DNA from: Cupriavidus gilardii | GTDB taxonomy: Bacteria; Pseudomonadota; Gammaproteobacteria; Burkholderiales; Burkholderiaceae | DNA length: 64,000 nt | Assembly: GCF_008801915.1 (NCBI RefSeq) | Contig: NZ_VZOV01000008.1 | Location: 158,325-222,324, forward strand | Reading direction: 5' to 3' | Shown: positions 36,879 to 45,632 of the stretch, piece by piece | How the letters are laid out: each line of letters opens with the position of its first letter | How positions within the stretch are numbered: the stretch's first letter is position 1 | Translations under genes and position numbers: made by a program | The notes under the pieces: generated by a model | Databases searched by the model: none | What the model was told of the DNA's origin: nothing | Seen by the model: only the letters and a program-made list of their open reading frames with translations

Positions 36879-37625
36879 TTGAAGGTGGGCGCAGAATTCG
36901 AAGCAGGCGCGGCAATCGGCGGCGTGCTGTACAAGGACGTCAAGCGGGCCATCCTGGCCGCGCTCGCGGCCGGCGAGTGGAAGCCGGGCGAGGCGATTCC
37001 GGCCGAACGCAAGCTGGTGGAGCGCTTCGGCGTGTCGATCGGCACGCTGCGCAAGGCGATCGACGAGCTGGTCGCCGAGAACATCATGATCCGCCATCAG
37101 GGGCGCGGCACCTTCGTCGCGACCCATCGCCAGGAGGATCATTTCTTCCGCTTCTTCCGCGTGGTGCGCGAGGACGGGCATCGCGCCTTTCCCAGCGTGC
37201 GCCTGGCGAAGTTCCGGCGGGGCAAGGCCAGCAAGGAGGAGGCGCTGGCGCTCGGCATCGCGCCGGGCGAGCGGGTCTTCCACTTCATCAACGTGCTGTC
37301 GCTGGACGGCAGGCCGGTGATGACCGATGCGATCACGGTGCCCGAGGCGCTGTTCGACGGGCTGACCGAGACGATGCTGCGCGAGCGGCCCAACACGCTG
37401 TACAACTTCTATCAGGACGCCTTCGGCATCAACGTGATCCGCACCGAGGAGCGCCTGCGCGCGGTGCTGGCCGACGAGGACGACCATCGGCTGCTGCAGG
37501 TGCCGGTGGGCGGTCCGCTGCTGCAGATCACGCGGATCGCCTCGTCCTATCATGACCGGCGCGTCGAGCGCCGCGTCTCGCGGCTCGACACCACCGCGCA
37601 CGAGTTCGCGATCTCGCAGCCGTAA
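36879..37625 (+). CDS. GntR family regulator, HutC/UTRA type
   Basis: This 248-residue protein has a winged helix (GVLYKDVKRAILAALAAGEWKPGEAIPAERKLVERFGVSIGTLRKAIDELVAENIMIRHQGRGTFVA, in sections) followed by a UTRA ligand domain. The start is taken as TTG 36879 after AGGGAGA; a GTG two codons later is equally in frame and there is no suitable ATG. It is the last gene of the sulfolactate cluster and probably represses both that operon and itself through the paired 19-bp repeats. Confidence 0.88.
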   Translation: MKVGAEFEAGAAIGGVLYKDVKRAILAALAAGEWKPGEAIPAERKLVERFGVSIGTLRKAIDELVAENIMIRHQGRGTFVATHRQEDHFFRFFRVVREDGHRAFPSVRLAKFRRGKASKEEALALGIAPGERVFHFINVLSLDGRPVMTDAITVPEALFDGLTETMLRERPNTLYNFYQDAFGINVIRTEERLRAVLADEDDHRLLQVPVGGPLLQITRIASSYHDRRVERRVSRLDTTAHEFAISQP

Positions 37626-37640
37626 CTCCGTCGCCGCTCG

Positions 37641-37715
37641 CGTCGTCATTCCCGCGCATGCGGGAACCCAGCGACTTTGAATGCCACTGGGTCCCCGCGT
37701 TCGCGGGACGACGAC
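37641..37715. repeat. REP-like palindromic intergenic element, copy 2
   Basis: CGTCGTCATTCCCGCG...GCGGGAACCCAGCG (37641-37673) faces CACTGGGTCCCCGCG...CGCGGGACGACGAC (37685-37715). The core TTCCCGCG-N-CGGGAACCCAGCG is shared with the copy at 1920-1990. Again it lies between convergent gene ends (GntR and Fur). Confidence 0.82.
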
Positions 37716-37726
37716 ATCCCTTCGTA

Positions 37727-38137
37727 TCAGCTTGCCCGCCGTTTCCCCGCCTTCTTCGTCGCGCATTCGATGCAGCGGCCGCGCAGCGTCAGCTCGTGCT
37801 GCTCGACGACGAAGCCCGGCGGCGTGATCTCTTCCAGGTGCCCGGGGCACCCTTCCAGCGGAAACACGCGGTCGCAGCTCAGGCACTGGAAATAGTGCTT
37901 GTGCACGACCGCGTCGGGTTCGGCCGCGACCTCGTAGCGGTCTGCCTGTCCCGGCAGCGGCACTGCCACCAGGCCCCCTTCCTGCAGCATGGCGCGGATA
38001 TTGCGGTAGACCGTCGCGAGTCCGAGCGTCGGCACCGTGCGCTGCGCGGCGGCCAGAATCTCGGCAGGGCTCAGCGGCCGGGCGGCTTCGCGCAGCGCGC
38101 CCAGCACGGCCTCGCGTTGACGGGTCATGCGTTCCAT
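37727..38137 (-). CDS. Fur family metal-responsive regulator
   Basis: This 136-residue protein has the Fur winged helix (RQREAVLGALREAARPLSPAEILAA, then VPTLGLATVYRNIRAML) and the metal-binding half with HKHYFQCLSCDRVFPLEG and a second Cys pair, CIEC. It lacks the His-rich tail of housekeeping Fur, so it may be Zur-like or a specialised iron regulator. Two in-frame ATGs (38137 and 38128) are possible starts; neither has a clear ribosome site. It is divergent from the TonB receptor gene with a Fur-box-like sequence between them, so self-regulation is likely. Confidence 0.9.
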   Translation of the reverse strand: MERMTRQREAVLGALREAARPLSPAEILAAAQRTVPTLGLATVYRNIRAMLQEGGLVAVPLPGQADRYEVAAEPDAVVHKHYFQCLSCDRVFPLEGCPGHLEEITPPGFVVEQHELTLRGRCIECATKKAGKRRAS

Positions 38138-38145
38138 AGCTAGAA

Positions 38146-38165
38146 TGATAATGAAAATTCGTTCT
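38146..38165. promoter_or_regulatory. Fur-box-like operator
   Basis: TGATAATGAAAATTCGTTCT contains GATAATGA and TCGTTCTC (extending to 38166) as imperfect inverted halves and the core of the classical iron box. It lies just 8 bases upstream of the fur start and 157 bases before the TonB receptor gene, so binding would block the Fur gene promoter directly. Confidence 0.7.
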
Positions 38166-38321
38166 CAATAAGGCGCGGCTTCGCTCTGCAGCGTTGCCGC
38201 AGACCGTATTGTCGCCGCTATTGCCGTTGCCTGCGGTTTCCACGCCGGCGGCGTACCCGTCGGCGCCGCATGGCGCCATGGCGTCATTGCGGTTTCGCGC
38301 CGTCGTTCACCTTCGTCGATC

Positions 38322-40478
38322 ATGTCCACGCCGATCCCGTCGCCCGCGCGCGCCTTGCGCGCGGTCCATCCGCTGTCGCCTCTCGCCGCCGCGATGTTCG
38401 CCGCCGCCGCGTTCGCCGATGCCGCGCTGGCCCAACCGGCCAGCAGCGCGGAGCGCGACGAAGCGGTGCTGCCCGAGGTCGCGGTGGTGACGTCCGGCGC
38501 CGCATCGTACAACCCGGACGAGGCCGGCGGCGCGACGCGCACCGACACGCCGCTGCGCGAAGTCCCGCAGGCGGTGCGCGTGGTGCCGCGCGCGATGATC
38601 GACGATATCGGCGCGACGCGGCTGGAGCAGACGTTCGACTATGTCAGCGGCATCGCGCGCCAGGACAGCTTCGGCGGCCTGTGGGACAACTTCGCGGTGC
38701 GCGGCTTCGCCGGCAACGAGAACACCGGCACCGGCTATCTGGTCAACGGCTTCGTTGCCAATCGCGGCTTCACCGCGCCGCGCGACGTGGCGACCATCGA
38801 GCGCGTCGAGGTGCTGAAGGGGCCGACCTCGTCGCTGTACGGCAGCGGCGAGCCGGGCGGCACGCTGAACCTGGTCACGAAGCAGCCGCAGTTCAAGCCG
38901 GCGCAGAACTACGAGCTGGAAGTCGGCAATCGCGACCGTTATCGTGTCGCCGCGGATGTCACCGGACCGCTGGGCGAGAACGTCGCTGGCCGGCTGATCG
39001 CGGTCGGCGATCATCAGGGCAGCCAGCGGGCTTTCGTCGACAGCCAGCGCTATCTGCTGGCGCCCTCGCTGACGTGGACGCTGGGCGCCGATACGGTGAT
39101 CCAGTACGCCGGCGAATGGCAGCGCTTCTCCACGCCGCTGGACCGCGGCATCGTCGCGGTCGACGGCCGCCTCGATGCGGTGGGCCGCAGGACCTTCCTC
39201 GGCGAGCCCGGCGATGGCGACATTCGCCTCGACAGCCAGTCGCATCAGCTCGGCGTCGAGCATCAGTTCTCGCCGGGTTGGAAGGGCCGGCTGTCGCTGG
39301 CCTATCGCGGCGGCTCGCTGGAGGGGTATTCGACCGAGCCCTTTGCGCTGGCCGCCGACGATCGCACGCTGCGGCGCCAGCGCCGATACCGCGACTACCA
39401 GTCCGACGACACCGCGCTGCAGGCCGATCTGACCGGGCGCTTCGACACCGGAGCGCTGTCGCACACGCTGCTGGTGGGCCTGGACGCCTATCGCTTCAGC
39501 AGCAGCCAGCTGCAGTTGCGCGGCAATCCGACTGCCGCGACGCCGTATCCGATCGACATCTATGAGCCGGTCTACGGATCGACTCCGCCGCCGTTGTTGC
39601 CGAACACCGATACGCACGAGCGGCAGACCAATCTCGGCCTGTACGCGCAGGACCAGATTGCCTTGGGCGAGCGCTGGCGCCTGCTGGGCGGGCTGCGCGT
39701 CGATTCGTACCGGCAGACGCTGGACAACCGCCTGCGCGGCACGCGCGTCGAGCAGGACCAGACCGCGGTGTCGCCGCGCGTGGGGCTGGCCTATCTCGCG
39801 AGCAACAATGTGACGCTGTTCGCCAATGCCAGCCGCTCCTGCCGTCCCAACCCGGGCAGCAACGCCGCCGGCGAGCCCTTTACGCCGGAGCGCGGCCGCG
39901 CGGTCGAGGCGGGCCTGAAGTTCGAGACCGACGATCGCCGCCTTGGCGCGACGTTGAGCGCGTTCACGATCCACAAGCGCAATGTGCTGACCGCCGATCC
40001 GGCCGACCCGTCGTTCTCGACCACCGCCGGCGAGGCGCGCAGCCGCGGCCTCGAACTCGATGTGGCGGGCCGCATCGGCCAGCATTGGCGTGTGTCGGGA
40101 AGTGTCGCGCTGACCGATGCCGAGATCACCGCCGACACCCGGCTGCCGGCCGGCACGCCGCTGCGCAATATTCCGCGCACCAGCGCCAGCGCGCTGGCGG
40201 TCTACGAAGACGCGGCGCCGGTGGGGCAACGCTATGGCGTCGGCGCCGGCGTGCGCTACATCGGCAAACGCGCGGGCGATGCCGCCGACAGCTTCACGCT
40301 GCCGTCGTACACGCTGGTCGATCTGCTCGCCTACTGGCAGCTGAGCAAGCAGGCCCGGCTGACGCTGAACGTGCACAACCTGTTCGACCGCGACTACTAC
40401 GCCAGCTCCTACAGCGCGCTGTGGATCGCGCCGGGAGCCGGGCGCACGGTCCGGCTCGGGCTGCGGCTCAGCTATTGA
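38322..40478 (+). CDS. TonB-dependent siderophore-type receptor
   Basis: This 718-residue outer-membrane receptor has a signal peptide ending near AALAQP (residue 38). The plug domain shows TPLREVPQAVRVVPRAMIDDIGATRLEQTFDYVSGI, interrupted only by normal variation, and VEVLKGPTSSLYGSGEPGGTLNLVTKQP, signatures of ferric-siderophore receptors such as FhuE/FpvA. The beta-barrel ends VHNLFDRDYYASSY and RLGLRLSY with a terminal Tyr. It imports a metal chelate with TonB energy. The ABC importer genes follow within 4 bases of its stop. Confidence 0.94.
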   Translation: MSTPIPSPARALRAVHPLSPLAAAMFAAAAFADAALAQPASSAERDEAVLPEVAVVTSGAASYNPDEAGGATRTDTPLREVPQAVRVVPRAMIDDIGATRLEQTFDYVSGIARQDSFGGLWDNFAVRGFAGNENTGTGYLVNGFVANRGFTAPRDVATIERVEVLKGPTSSLYGSGEPGGTLNLVTKQPQFKPAQNYELEVGNRDRYRVAADVTGPLGENVAGRLIAVGDHQGSQRAFVDSQRYLLAPSLTWTLGADTVIQYAGEWQRFSTPLDRGIVAVDGRLDAVGRRTFLGEPGDGDIRLDSQSHQLGVEHQFSPGWKGRLSLAYRGGSLEGYSTEPFALAADDRTLRRQRRYRDYQSDDTALQADLTGRFDTGALSHTLLVGLDAYRFSSSQLQLRGNPTAATPYPIDIYEPVYGSTPPPLLPNTDTHERQTNLGLYAQDQIALGERWRLLGGLRVDSYRQTLDNRLRGTRVEQDQTAVSPRVGLAYLASNNVTLFANASRSCRPNPGSNAAGEPFTPERGRAVEAGLKFETDDRRLGATLSAFTIHKRNVLTADPADPSFSTTAGEARSRGLELDVAGRIGQHWRVSGSVALTDAEITADTRLPAGTPLRNIPRTSASALAVYEDAAPVGQRYGVGAGVRYIGKRAGDAADSFTLPSYTLVDLLAYWQLSKQARLTLNVHNLFDRDYYASSYSALWIAPGAGRTVRLGLRLSY

Positions 40479-40482
40479 CGCG

Positions 40483-42138
40483 ATGAAACGGTCCGCCACG
40501 ATGTCCCCGCTCGAATCGATGCCGTCCGGTTCACCGGATTCGCCGCGTTCGCCACGCCGCCGGCGCCTGCTGGGCGCCGGCGCGGCCGCGCTGCTGTCGC
40601 CGGCACTTGCAGAAGGCGCGATGACCAGCACAGCGGCGGACCGCACCGTGCGCGTGATCGGCCCGTGGGAGCTGTCGAGCCTGGACCCGCTGCGCGGCGG
40701 GTATCTGTTCGCGCGCATGCAGGTCGCCGAGACGCTGGTCGACTATGACGCCCAGGCGCGGCCCGTCGCCGGACTGGCATCGCGCTGGCAGGTGTCCGGC
40801 GACGGGCTCGCCTGGCGCTTTGCGCTGCGCGAGGGCGCGCGCTTCCATGACGGCTCGCCGGTGCGCGCCGCCGACGTCGTGCAGGCGCTGCGGCGCGCTC
40901 TGCATCCGGCGGGCGTGCTCGGGCAGGCACCGATCGACGCGATCGAGGACGCGACCGACGGCGCGACCGACGGCGCAATCGACGCCAAGCCTGCCGCGGC
41001 GGTGCGGATCCGTTTGCGCCAACCGTTTCCCGCGCTGCCGGCGCTGCTGTCGCACAGCAGCACGCAGATCCTTGCGCCCGCGTCCTTTGGCGCCGATGGC
41101 GCGGTCCGCGCGATCGTCGGCTCGGGCCCGTACCGCATCGTCACGCTGGAGCCGCCGCAGCGCTTCTCGGTGGCAGCCTTCGACGGCTGGCAAGGCCCGG
41201 CCCCCGCGGTGCGCCGGGCCAGCTATCTGGCGGTCGGCCGCGCCGAGATGCGCGCGCTGATGGCAGAGGCGGGCCAGGCCGAACTGGCCTACGGACTCGA
41301 CCCCGGCAGCGTGGCGCGGCTGCGGCGTGGCGGCGCGGTGCGCGTGCTGCAGCAGCCGATCCCGCGCACCACCGCGCTGAAGCTCAATGCCCGCCATCCG
41401 CTGCTCGCCGATCCGCGCGCGCGGCAGGCGCTGTCGCTCGCGCTGGACCGGCGCGGCATCGCGCAGGCGGTGTTGCGCGAGCCGTCGCTGGCCGCCACGC
41501 AGCTGTTCCCGCCCACGCTGGCCGGCTGGCATCGCGCGGATCTGCCGGGGCTCGCGCACGACCCCGAACGCGCTCGAGTGCTGCTCGCCGAACTGGGCTG
41601 GCGGCCCGGCGCCGATGGCGTGCTGGCGCGCGACGGCAAGCGTTTCGCGCTGACGCTGCAGACCTTTCCCGATCGCCCCGAACTGCCGGTGATCGCCGCG
41701 GCGATCCAGGAGCAGCTGCGCCTGATCGGCATGCAGGTCCGCGTGGCGATCGGCAATTCCAGCGAGATCCCGCTGGGCCATCGCGACGGCACGCTGCAGA
41801 TGGCGCTGATTGCGCGCAACTATGGCGCGGTGCCGGATGCGTTCGGCACGATCGCGCAGGACTTTGGCGCGGCCGACGGCAACGGAGCGGATTGGGGCGC
41901 GATGGGCTGGTCGTCGCCGGCGCTGACACGCGCCCTCGCGGCGATGTCGTCGGCCACCGATGCCGTGCGTACGCAGGCATGGCGCGCGCAGATCGCCGGC
42001 GCGCTGCACCAGGGCCTGCCGCTGGTGCCGGTGCTCTGGTACCAGCAGACGCTGGCGGCCAGCCCACAACTATCGGGCGTGTCGATCGACCCGTTCGAAC
42101 GCAGCTACCGGCTCACCGAATTGCAATGGACCCGATGA
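40483..42138 (+). CDS. ABC transporter substrate-binding protein, peptide/nickel type (SBP_bac_5)
   Basis: This 551-residue periplasmic protein starts with a Tat-like or Sec signal, RRRRLLGAGAAALLSPALAEG. Family blocks are SLDPLRGGYLFARMQVAETLVDYD, WRFALREGARFHDGSPVRAADVVQALRRAL, and DPRARQALSLALDRRGIAQ. Such proteins bind oligopeptides, nickel chelates or siderophore fragments. Its place between a TonB receptor and its permeases suggests it receives the same metal chelate. A run of GATGAT-like acidic codons (DATDGATDGAIDAK) is a small insertion in a surface loop. Confidence 0.92.
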   Translation: MKRSATMSPLESMPSGSPDSPRSPRRRRLLGAGAAALLSPALAEGAMTSTAADRTVRVIGPWELSSLDPLRGGYLFARMQVAETLVDYDAQARPVAGLASRWQVSGDGLAWRFALREGARFHDGSPVRAADVVQALRRALHPAGVLGQAPIDAIEDATDGATDGAIDAKPAAAVRIRLRQPFPALPALLSHSSTQILAPASFGADGAVRAIVGSGPYRIVTLEPPQRFSVAAFDGWQGPAPAVRRASYLAVGRAEMRALMAEAGQAELAYGLDPGSVARLRRGGAVRVLQQPIPRTTALKLNARHPLLADPRARQALSLALDRRGIAQAVLREPSLAATQLFPPTLAGWHRADLPGLAHDPERARVLLAELGWRPGADGVLARDGKRFALTLQTFPDRPELPVIAAAIQEQLRLIGMQVRVAIGNSSEIPLGHRDGTLQMALIARNYGAVPDAFGTIAQDFGAADGNGADWGAMGWSSPALTRALAAMSSATDAVRTQAWRAQIAGALHQGLPLVPVLWYQQTLAASPQLSGVSIDPFERSYRLTELQWTR

Positions 42139-43193
42139 CGCCACCGAACCCCCAGGCCACCCAACTTGCCGCGGCCAGCGTGGGCCGATCCGCATCGGCA
42201 TCGCGCGATGCCGTGCGCCGGCGGCGGGCCAGCCCCGCGGCGCGGCTGCTCGCCCGCGTGCTGCTCCAGCGCGGCCTGCAGGCCGCGTTCGTCGCCGCGC
42301 TGGTCGGCAGCCTCAGCTTCGTGATGATGCGGCTGCTGCCGGGCGACATGGCGTTCCGCATCGCCGCCGGCCGCTATGGCTACGACATGGTGACGGCGCA
42401 GGCTGCCGACGCGGTGCGTGCGGAATTGGCACTCGACCAGCCCTGGTTCGATGGCCTGCTGGCGTGGTGGTCGCGGTTGCTGCATCTGGATCTGGGCACC
42501 TCGACGGTGACCGGGGCACCGGTCACCGCCGAGATCGCGCATCAGCTTGGCCATACGCTGTGGCTGGCGCTGGCCGCGCTGGCGGTGTCGACGCTGATTG
42601 CGCTGCCGCTGGGCTTTGCCGCGGGCAGGCACGCCGGCGGCCAGACCGATCGCATCACGCTGGCGCTGTCGGTGCTGCTGCGCGCGCTGCCGCCGTTCGT
42701 GCTCGGCATGCTGCTGGTGCTCGCGTTCGCGGTCGAACTCGACTGGCTGCCGGCCGGCGGCCACGGCGAGCACGGCAGCTGGATCGCCCCGGCGCTGACG
42801 CTGGGACTGGGCCTGGCCGCCACCGCGATGCGTGTCGCGCGCGATGCGATGGCCGGCGTGGTAGCGGCGCCGTACTGGCTGTTCGCGCGCACCAAGGGCC
42901 TGTCGGACCGCGTCGCGATGGCGCGGCACGGCGTGCGCAATGCCGCGGTGCCGGTGGTTGCCTATCTCGGCGTGCAGCTGGTCTATCTGATCGAGGGTGT
43001 GGTGGTGGTCGAGACGCTGTTCGCCTGGCCCGGCATCGGCCATGCGCTGGTGCATGCGATCTTCGGCCGCGATGTGCCGATGATCCAGGGCACCGCGCTG
43101 ACGATGGGCCTGCTGTTCGTGGCGTTGAACGCCGCGGTCGATCTCGCCTGCATGGCGATCGATCCGCGGCTGCGAACGAGGGTGGCGCGATGA
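42135..43193 (+). CDS. ABC transporter permease, DppB/NikB type
   Basis: This 352-residue inner-membrane protein has a basic cytoplasmic N-terminus, then a first helix (VAALVGSLSFVMMRLLPGD) with the conserved LLPGD motif. The BPD_transp_1 domain holds the EAA-like loop APYWLFARTKGLSDRVAMARHGVRNAAVPV, which contacts the ATPase. Its ATG overlaps the preceding stop (ATGA). An in-frame ATG nine bases upstream is an alternative start. Confidence 0.92.
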   Translation: MTPPNPQATQLAAASVGRSASASRDAVRRRRASPAARLLARVLLQRGLQAAFVAALVGSLSFVMMRLLPGDMAFRIAAGRYGYDMVTAQAADAVRAELALDQPWFDGLLAWWSRLLHLDLGTSTVTGAPVTAEIAHQLGHTLWLALAALAVSTLIALPLGFAAGRHAGGQTDRITLALSVLLRALPPFVLGMLLVLAFAVELDWLPAGGHGEHGSWIAPALTLGLGLAATAMRVARDAMAGVVAAPYWLFARTKGLSDRVAMARHGVRNAAVPVVAYLGVQLVYLIEGVVVVETLFAWPGIGHALVHAIFGRDVPMIQGTALTMGLLFVALNAAVDLACMAIDPRLRTRVAR

Positions 43194-44026
43194 GCGACAT
43201 GGCCGACCTGAGCTTGAAGGGCGTATCGGCGGTTGCCACGCCGCGGCGGCGAATCGCCTTGCTGCTGATCGTGCTGCTGGCCCTGTTCGCCGTGGCCGGC
43301 CCGTGGGCCACCCCGCGCGAACCGTTCGAGCAGGATCTGTACCGCGTGCTGCAGGCGCCGACGATGACCGAGCCGCTCGGCACCGATCATCTGGGTCGCA
43401 GCGTGCTGGCCCGCACCGCGCATGCGACGCGGCTGTCGCTGGGCCTCGCGCTGCTGTGCGTGCTGTCGGCCGCGCTGCCCGGCACGCTGCTGGGCCTGTT
43501 TGCCGCATGGCGCGGCGGCTGGGTCGACCGCGTGGCCGGCGCGCTGGCCGACGCGGTGCTGGCGCTGCCGGGCCTGCTGCTGGTGCTGCTGCTGTCCGCG
43601 CTGGCGCCGGGCGCGATGTGGCCGCTGTATCTGGGGCTGTCGCTGGTGCTGTGGGTCGAGTATTTCCGCGTGGCGCGCGCCAGTGCGCAGATCGTGCTGC
43701 AGAGCCACCATGTCGAGGCCGCGCGCCTGCTCGGCTTCGGTCCGCTCCATATCGCGCGCCGGCACCTGCTGCCCGAACTGGCGCCGGTGCTCGGCACGCT
43801 GAGCAGCTTCGGCCTCGGCGCGGCGGTGCTGGCGCTGGCCGCGATGGGATTCGTCGGCATGGGCGTGCAGCCGCCGATGGCCGAGCTCGGCCTGATGATG
43901 ACCGAGCTGCTGCCCTATGCCGCCGAGGCGCCGTGGGCCATCGCCAGCCCGATCGCGGTGCTGGCGCTGGCGATCCTCGCGCTGGCGCTGCTGAACGATC
44001 GGCCGCGTGCGGGGGTGTCGCCATGA
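43190..44026 (+). CDS. ABC transporter permease, DppC/NikC type
   Basis: This 278-residue protein is the partner permease. It has the DppC signature LGTDHLGRSVLARTAHATRLSLGLAL and the EAA loop HHVEAARLLGFGPLHIARRHLLPELAPV. Six helices are predicted. It overlaps both neighbours by four bases (ATGA), showing translational coupling through the whole importer. Confidence 0.93.
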   Translation: MSDMADLSLKGVSAVATPRRRIALLLIVLLALFAVAGPWATPREPFEQDLYRVLQAPTMTEPLGTDHLGRSVLARTAHATRLSLGLALLCVLSAALPGTLLGLFAAWRGGWVDRVAGALADAVLALPGLLLVLLLSALAPGAMWPLYLGLSLVLWVEYFRVARASAQIVLQSHHVEAARLLGFGPLHIARRHLLPELAPVLGTLSSFGLGAAVLALAAMGFVGMGVQPPMAELGLMMTELLPYAAEAPWAIASPIAVLALAILALALLNDRPRAGVSP

Positions 44027-45459
44027 ACGCGCGCAACGAGCTCGTTTTCGACGGCCTGCACGGCGATCGCGCCGGCCGGCTGCTCGGCGTGACCGGCCTG
44101 TCTGTCGCCAGTGCCGACGGCGTGCTGCTGCAGCCGGTGTCGTTCGAGCTGCAGGCGGGGCGCGCGCTGACATTGCTGGGCGAGACCGGGTCCGGCAAGA
44201 GTCTGCTGGCCCATGCCGTGATGGGCTCGCTGCCCTCCGGATTGCGCGCGAGCGGCAGGCTCGCCGGTCATGGCTGGCATTGCGAGGCCGGCGATCTGCG
44301 CGCGCGCCGGCCGCTGTGGGGCCGCGAGCTGGCGCTGCTGCCACAGGAGCCGTGGTTCGCGCTGGATCCGCTGATGCGCGTCGATGCGCAACTGGCGGAG
44401 ACCTACCGCTGGGTCGCCGGGGAGTCGCGACAAAGCGCCGCGCACCACGCCGCGCAGGCGCTGCACGCGGTCGGGCTTGGACATGCCGCTGGCGCCTGGC
44501 CGACCGCCTTGTCCGGCGGCATGGCGCAGCGCGCGGCGTTCGCGATCACGCGCGCCGGCGACGCACCGATCCTGATCGTCGACGAACCGACCAAGGGCCT
44601 GGACCGAGCCTGGCGCGACGATCTGGTGGCACGCCTGCGCGCGGCGCTGGAGCAGGGCTGCGCGGTGCTGACCATCACGCACGACATCGGCGTGGCGCGC
44701 GCGCTCGGCGGCGACGTCATGGTGATGCTCGATGGCCGGGTCGTCGAGCGCGGCCAGACCCACGCGGTGCTGGGTGCGCCGTCGCACGACTACACGCGCG
44801 CGCTGATCGCGGCAGAGCCCGCGGCGTGGCCGCGGCGGCCGATGCCCAATACCGGCGGCGAAGTGTTGCGCGCCAGAGGGCTGAGCAAGCGTTTCGGTGA
44901 CCATCTGCTGTTCGACGGGCTCGACCTGACGCTGCACGCCGGCGAGCGCGTGGCCGTCACCGGGCCGAGCGGCAGCGGCAAATCGACGCTCGGCAATGTG
45001 CTGCTCGGTCTCGCCCGGGCCGATCGCGGCAGCGTGCGCCGCGCCGACGGCATCGCGCGGGTTCGCCACCAGAAGCTCTATCAGGACCCGGCCGGCGCGT
45101 TCGCGCCGCATGTTCCGCTGGGGCGCGCGCTGCACGACCTGATCGCGCTGCACCGGCTCGAACGCGCGCCGCTGCGGCCGTGGATGGAACGGCTCGGCCT
45201 GTCCGCCGATCTGCTGCCACGGTTGCCGGGCGCGGTATCCGGCGGCGAACTGCAGCGCTTCGCACTGCTGCGCGCGCTGCTGCTGCGGCCCGCCTTCCTG
45301 TTCGCCGACGAGCCGACCTCGCGGCTCGACCCGCTGACGCAGCGCAATACCATCGACCTGATCGTCGAGGCCGCGCAGGAATCGGACTGCGCGCTGATGC
45401 TGGTCACGCACGATGCCGATCTCGCCGCCAACGTCGCGGCACGCACGCTGGCGTTCTGA
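44023..45459 (+). CDS. Fused dual-domain ABC ATPase (DppD-DppF type)
   Basis: This 478-residue protein carries two complete nucleotide-binding domains in one chain. The first has GETGSGKS, the signature LSGGMAQRAAFA and ILIVDEPTKGLD. The second has GPSGSGKS, VSGGELQRFALLRALLLRP and FADEPTSRLD. Peptide/nickel importers normally use two separate ATPases, so this is a compact fused form. It powers the two permeases upstream. It is the last gene of the operon and is followed by a hairpin at 45477-45498. Confidence 0.94.
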   Translation: MNARNELVFDGLHGDRAGRLLGVTGLSVASADGVLLQPVSFELQAGRALTLLGETGSGKSLLAHAVMGSLPSGLRASGRLAGHGWHCEAGDLRARRPLWGRELALLPQEPWFALDPLMRVDAQLAETYRWVAGESRQSAAHHAAQALHAVGLGHAAGAWPTALSGGMAQRAAFAITRAGDAPILIVDEPTKGLDRAWRDDLVARLRAALEQGCAVLTITHDIGVARALGGDVMVMLDGRVVERGQTHAVLGAPSHDYTRALIAAEPAAWPRRPMPNTGGEVLRARGLSKRFGDHLLFDGLDLTLHAGERVAVTGPSGSGKSTLGNVLLGLARADRGSVRRADGIARVRHQKLYQDPAGAFAPHVPLGRALHDLIALHRLERAPLRPWMERLGLSADLLPRLPGAVSGGELQRFALLRALLLRPAFLFADEPTSRLDPLTQRNTIDLIVEAAQESDCALMLVTHDADLAANVAARTLAF

Positions 45460-45476
45460 CAGGCGCTCTGACAAAT

Positions 45477-45498
45477 ACGGCGCCCCGAGGGGCGCCGT
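45477..45498 (+). terminator. Strong GC hairpin after the ABC operon
   Basis: ACGGCGCCCC and GGGGCGCCGT form a perfect 10-bp stem with a GA loop, 17 bases after the ATPase stop. No U-tract follows, so it may stop transcription only partially or protect the mRNA end. Confidence 0.55.
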
Positions 45499-45554
45499 GC
45501 GGTCACATCGGGACCGAAGATCGCCGGTCGATGCAGTCGATCGGAGCCGGCCCA

Positions 45555-45632
45555 TCGAAGCCGGCAATTGAAGGCGGCAGTCGAAGCCGGCAATCTCAGC
45601 CGGCAATCGAAGCGATCAATCGAAGATCTCGT
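45555..45632. repeat. 13-bp tandem repeat array 3 (TCGAAGCCGGCAA)
   Basis: Six consecutive 13-bp units can be laid end to end from 45555; units 1 and 3 are identical (TCGAAGCCGGCAA) and the others differ at several positions. The last two units run into the final codons of the minus-strand zinc-finger gene (stop 45616-45618). It lies between convergent genes. Confidence 0.8.
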
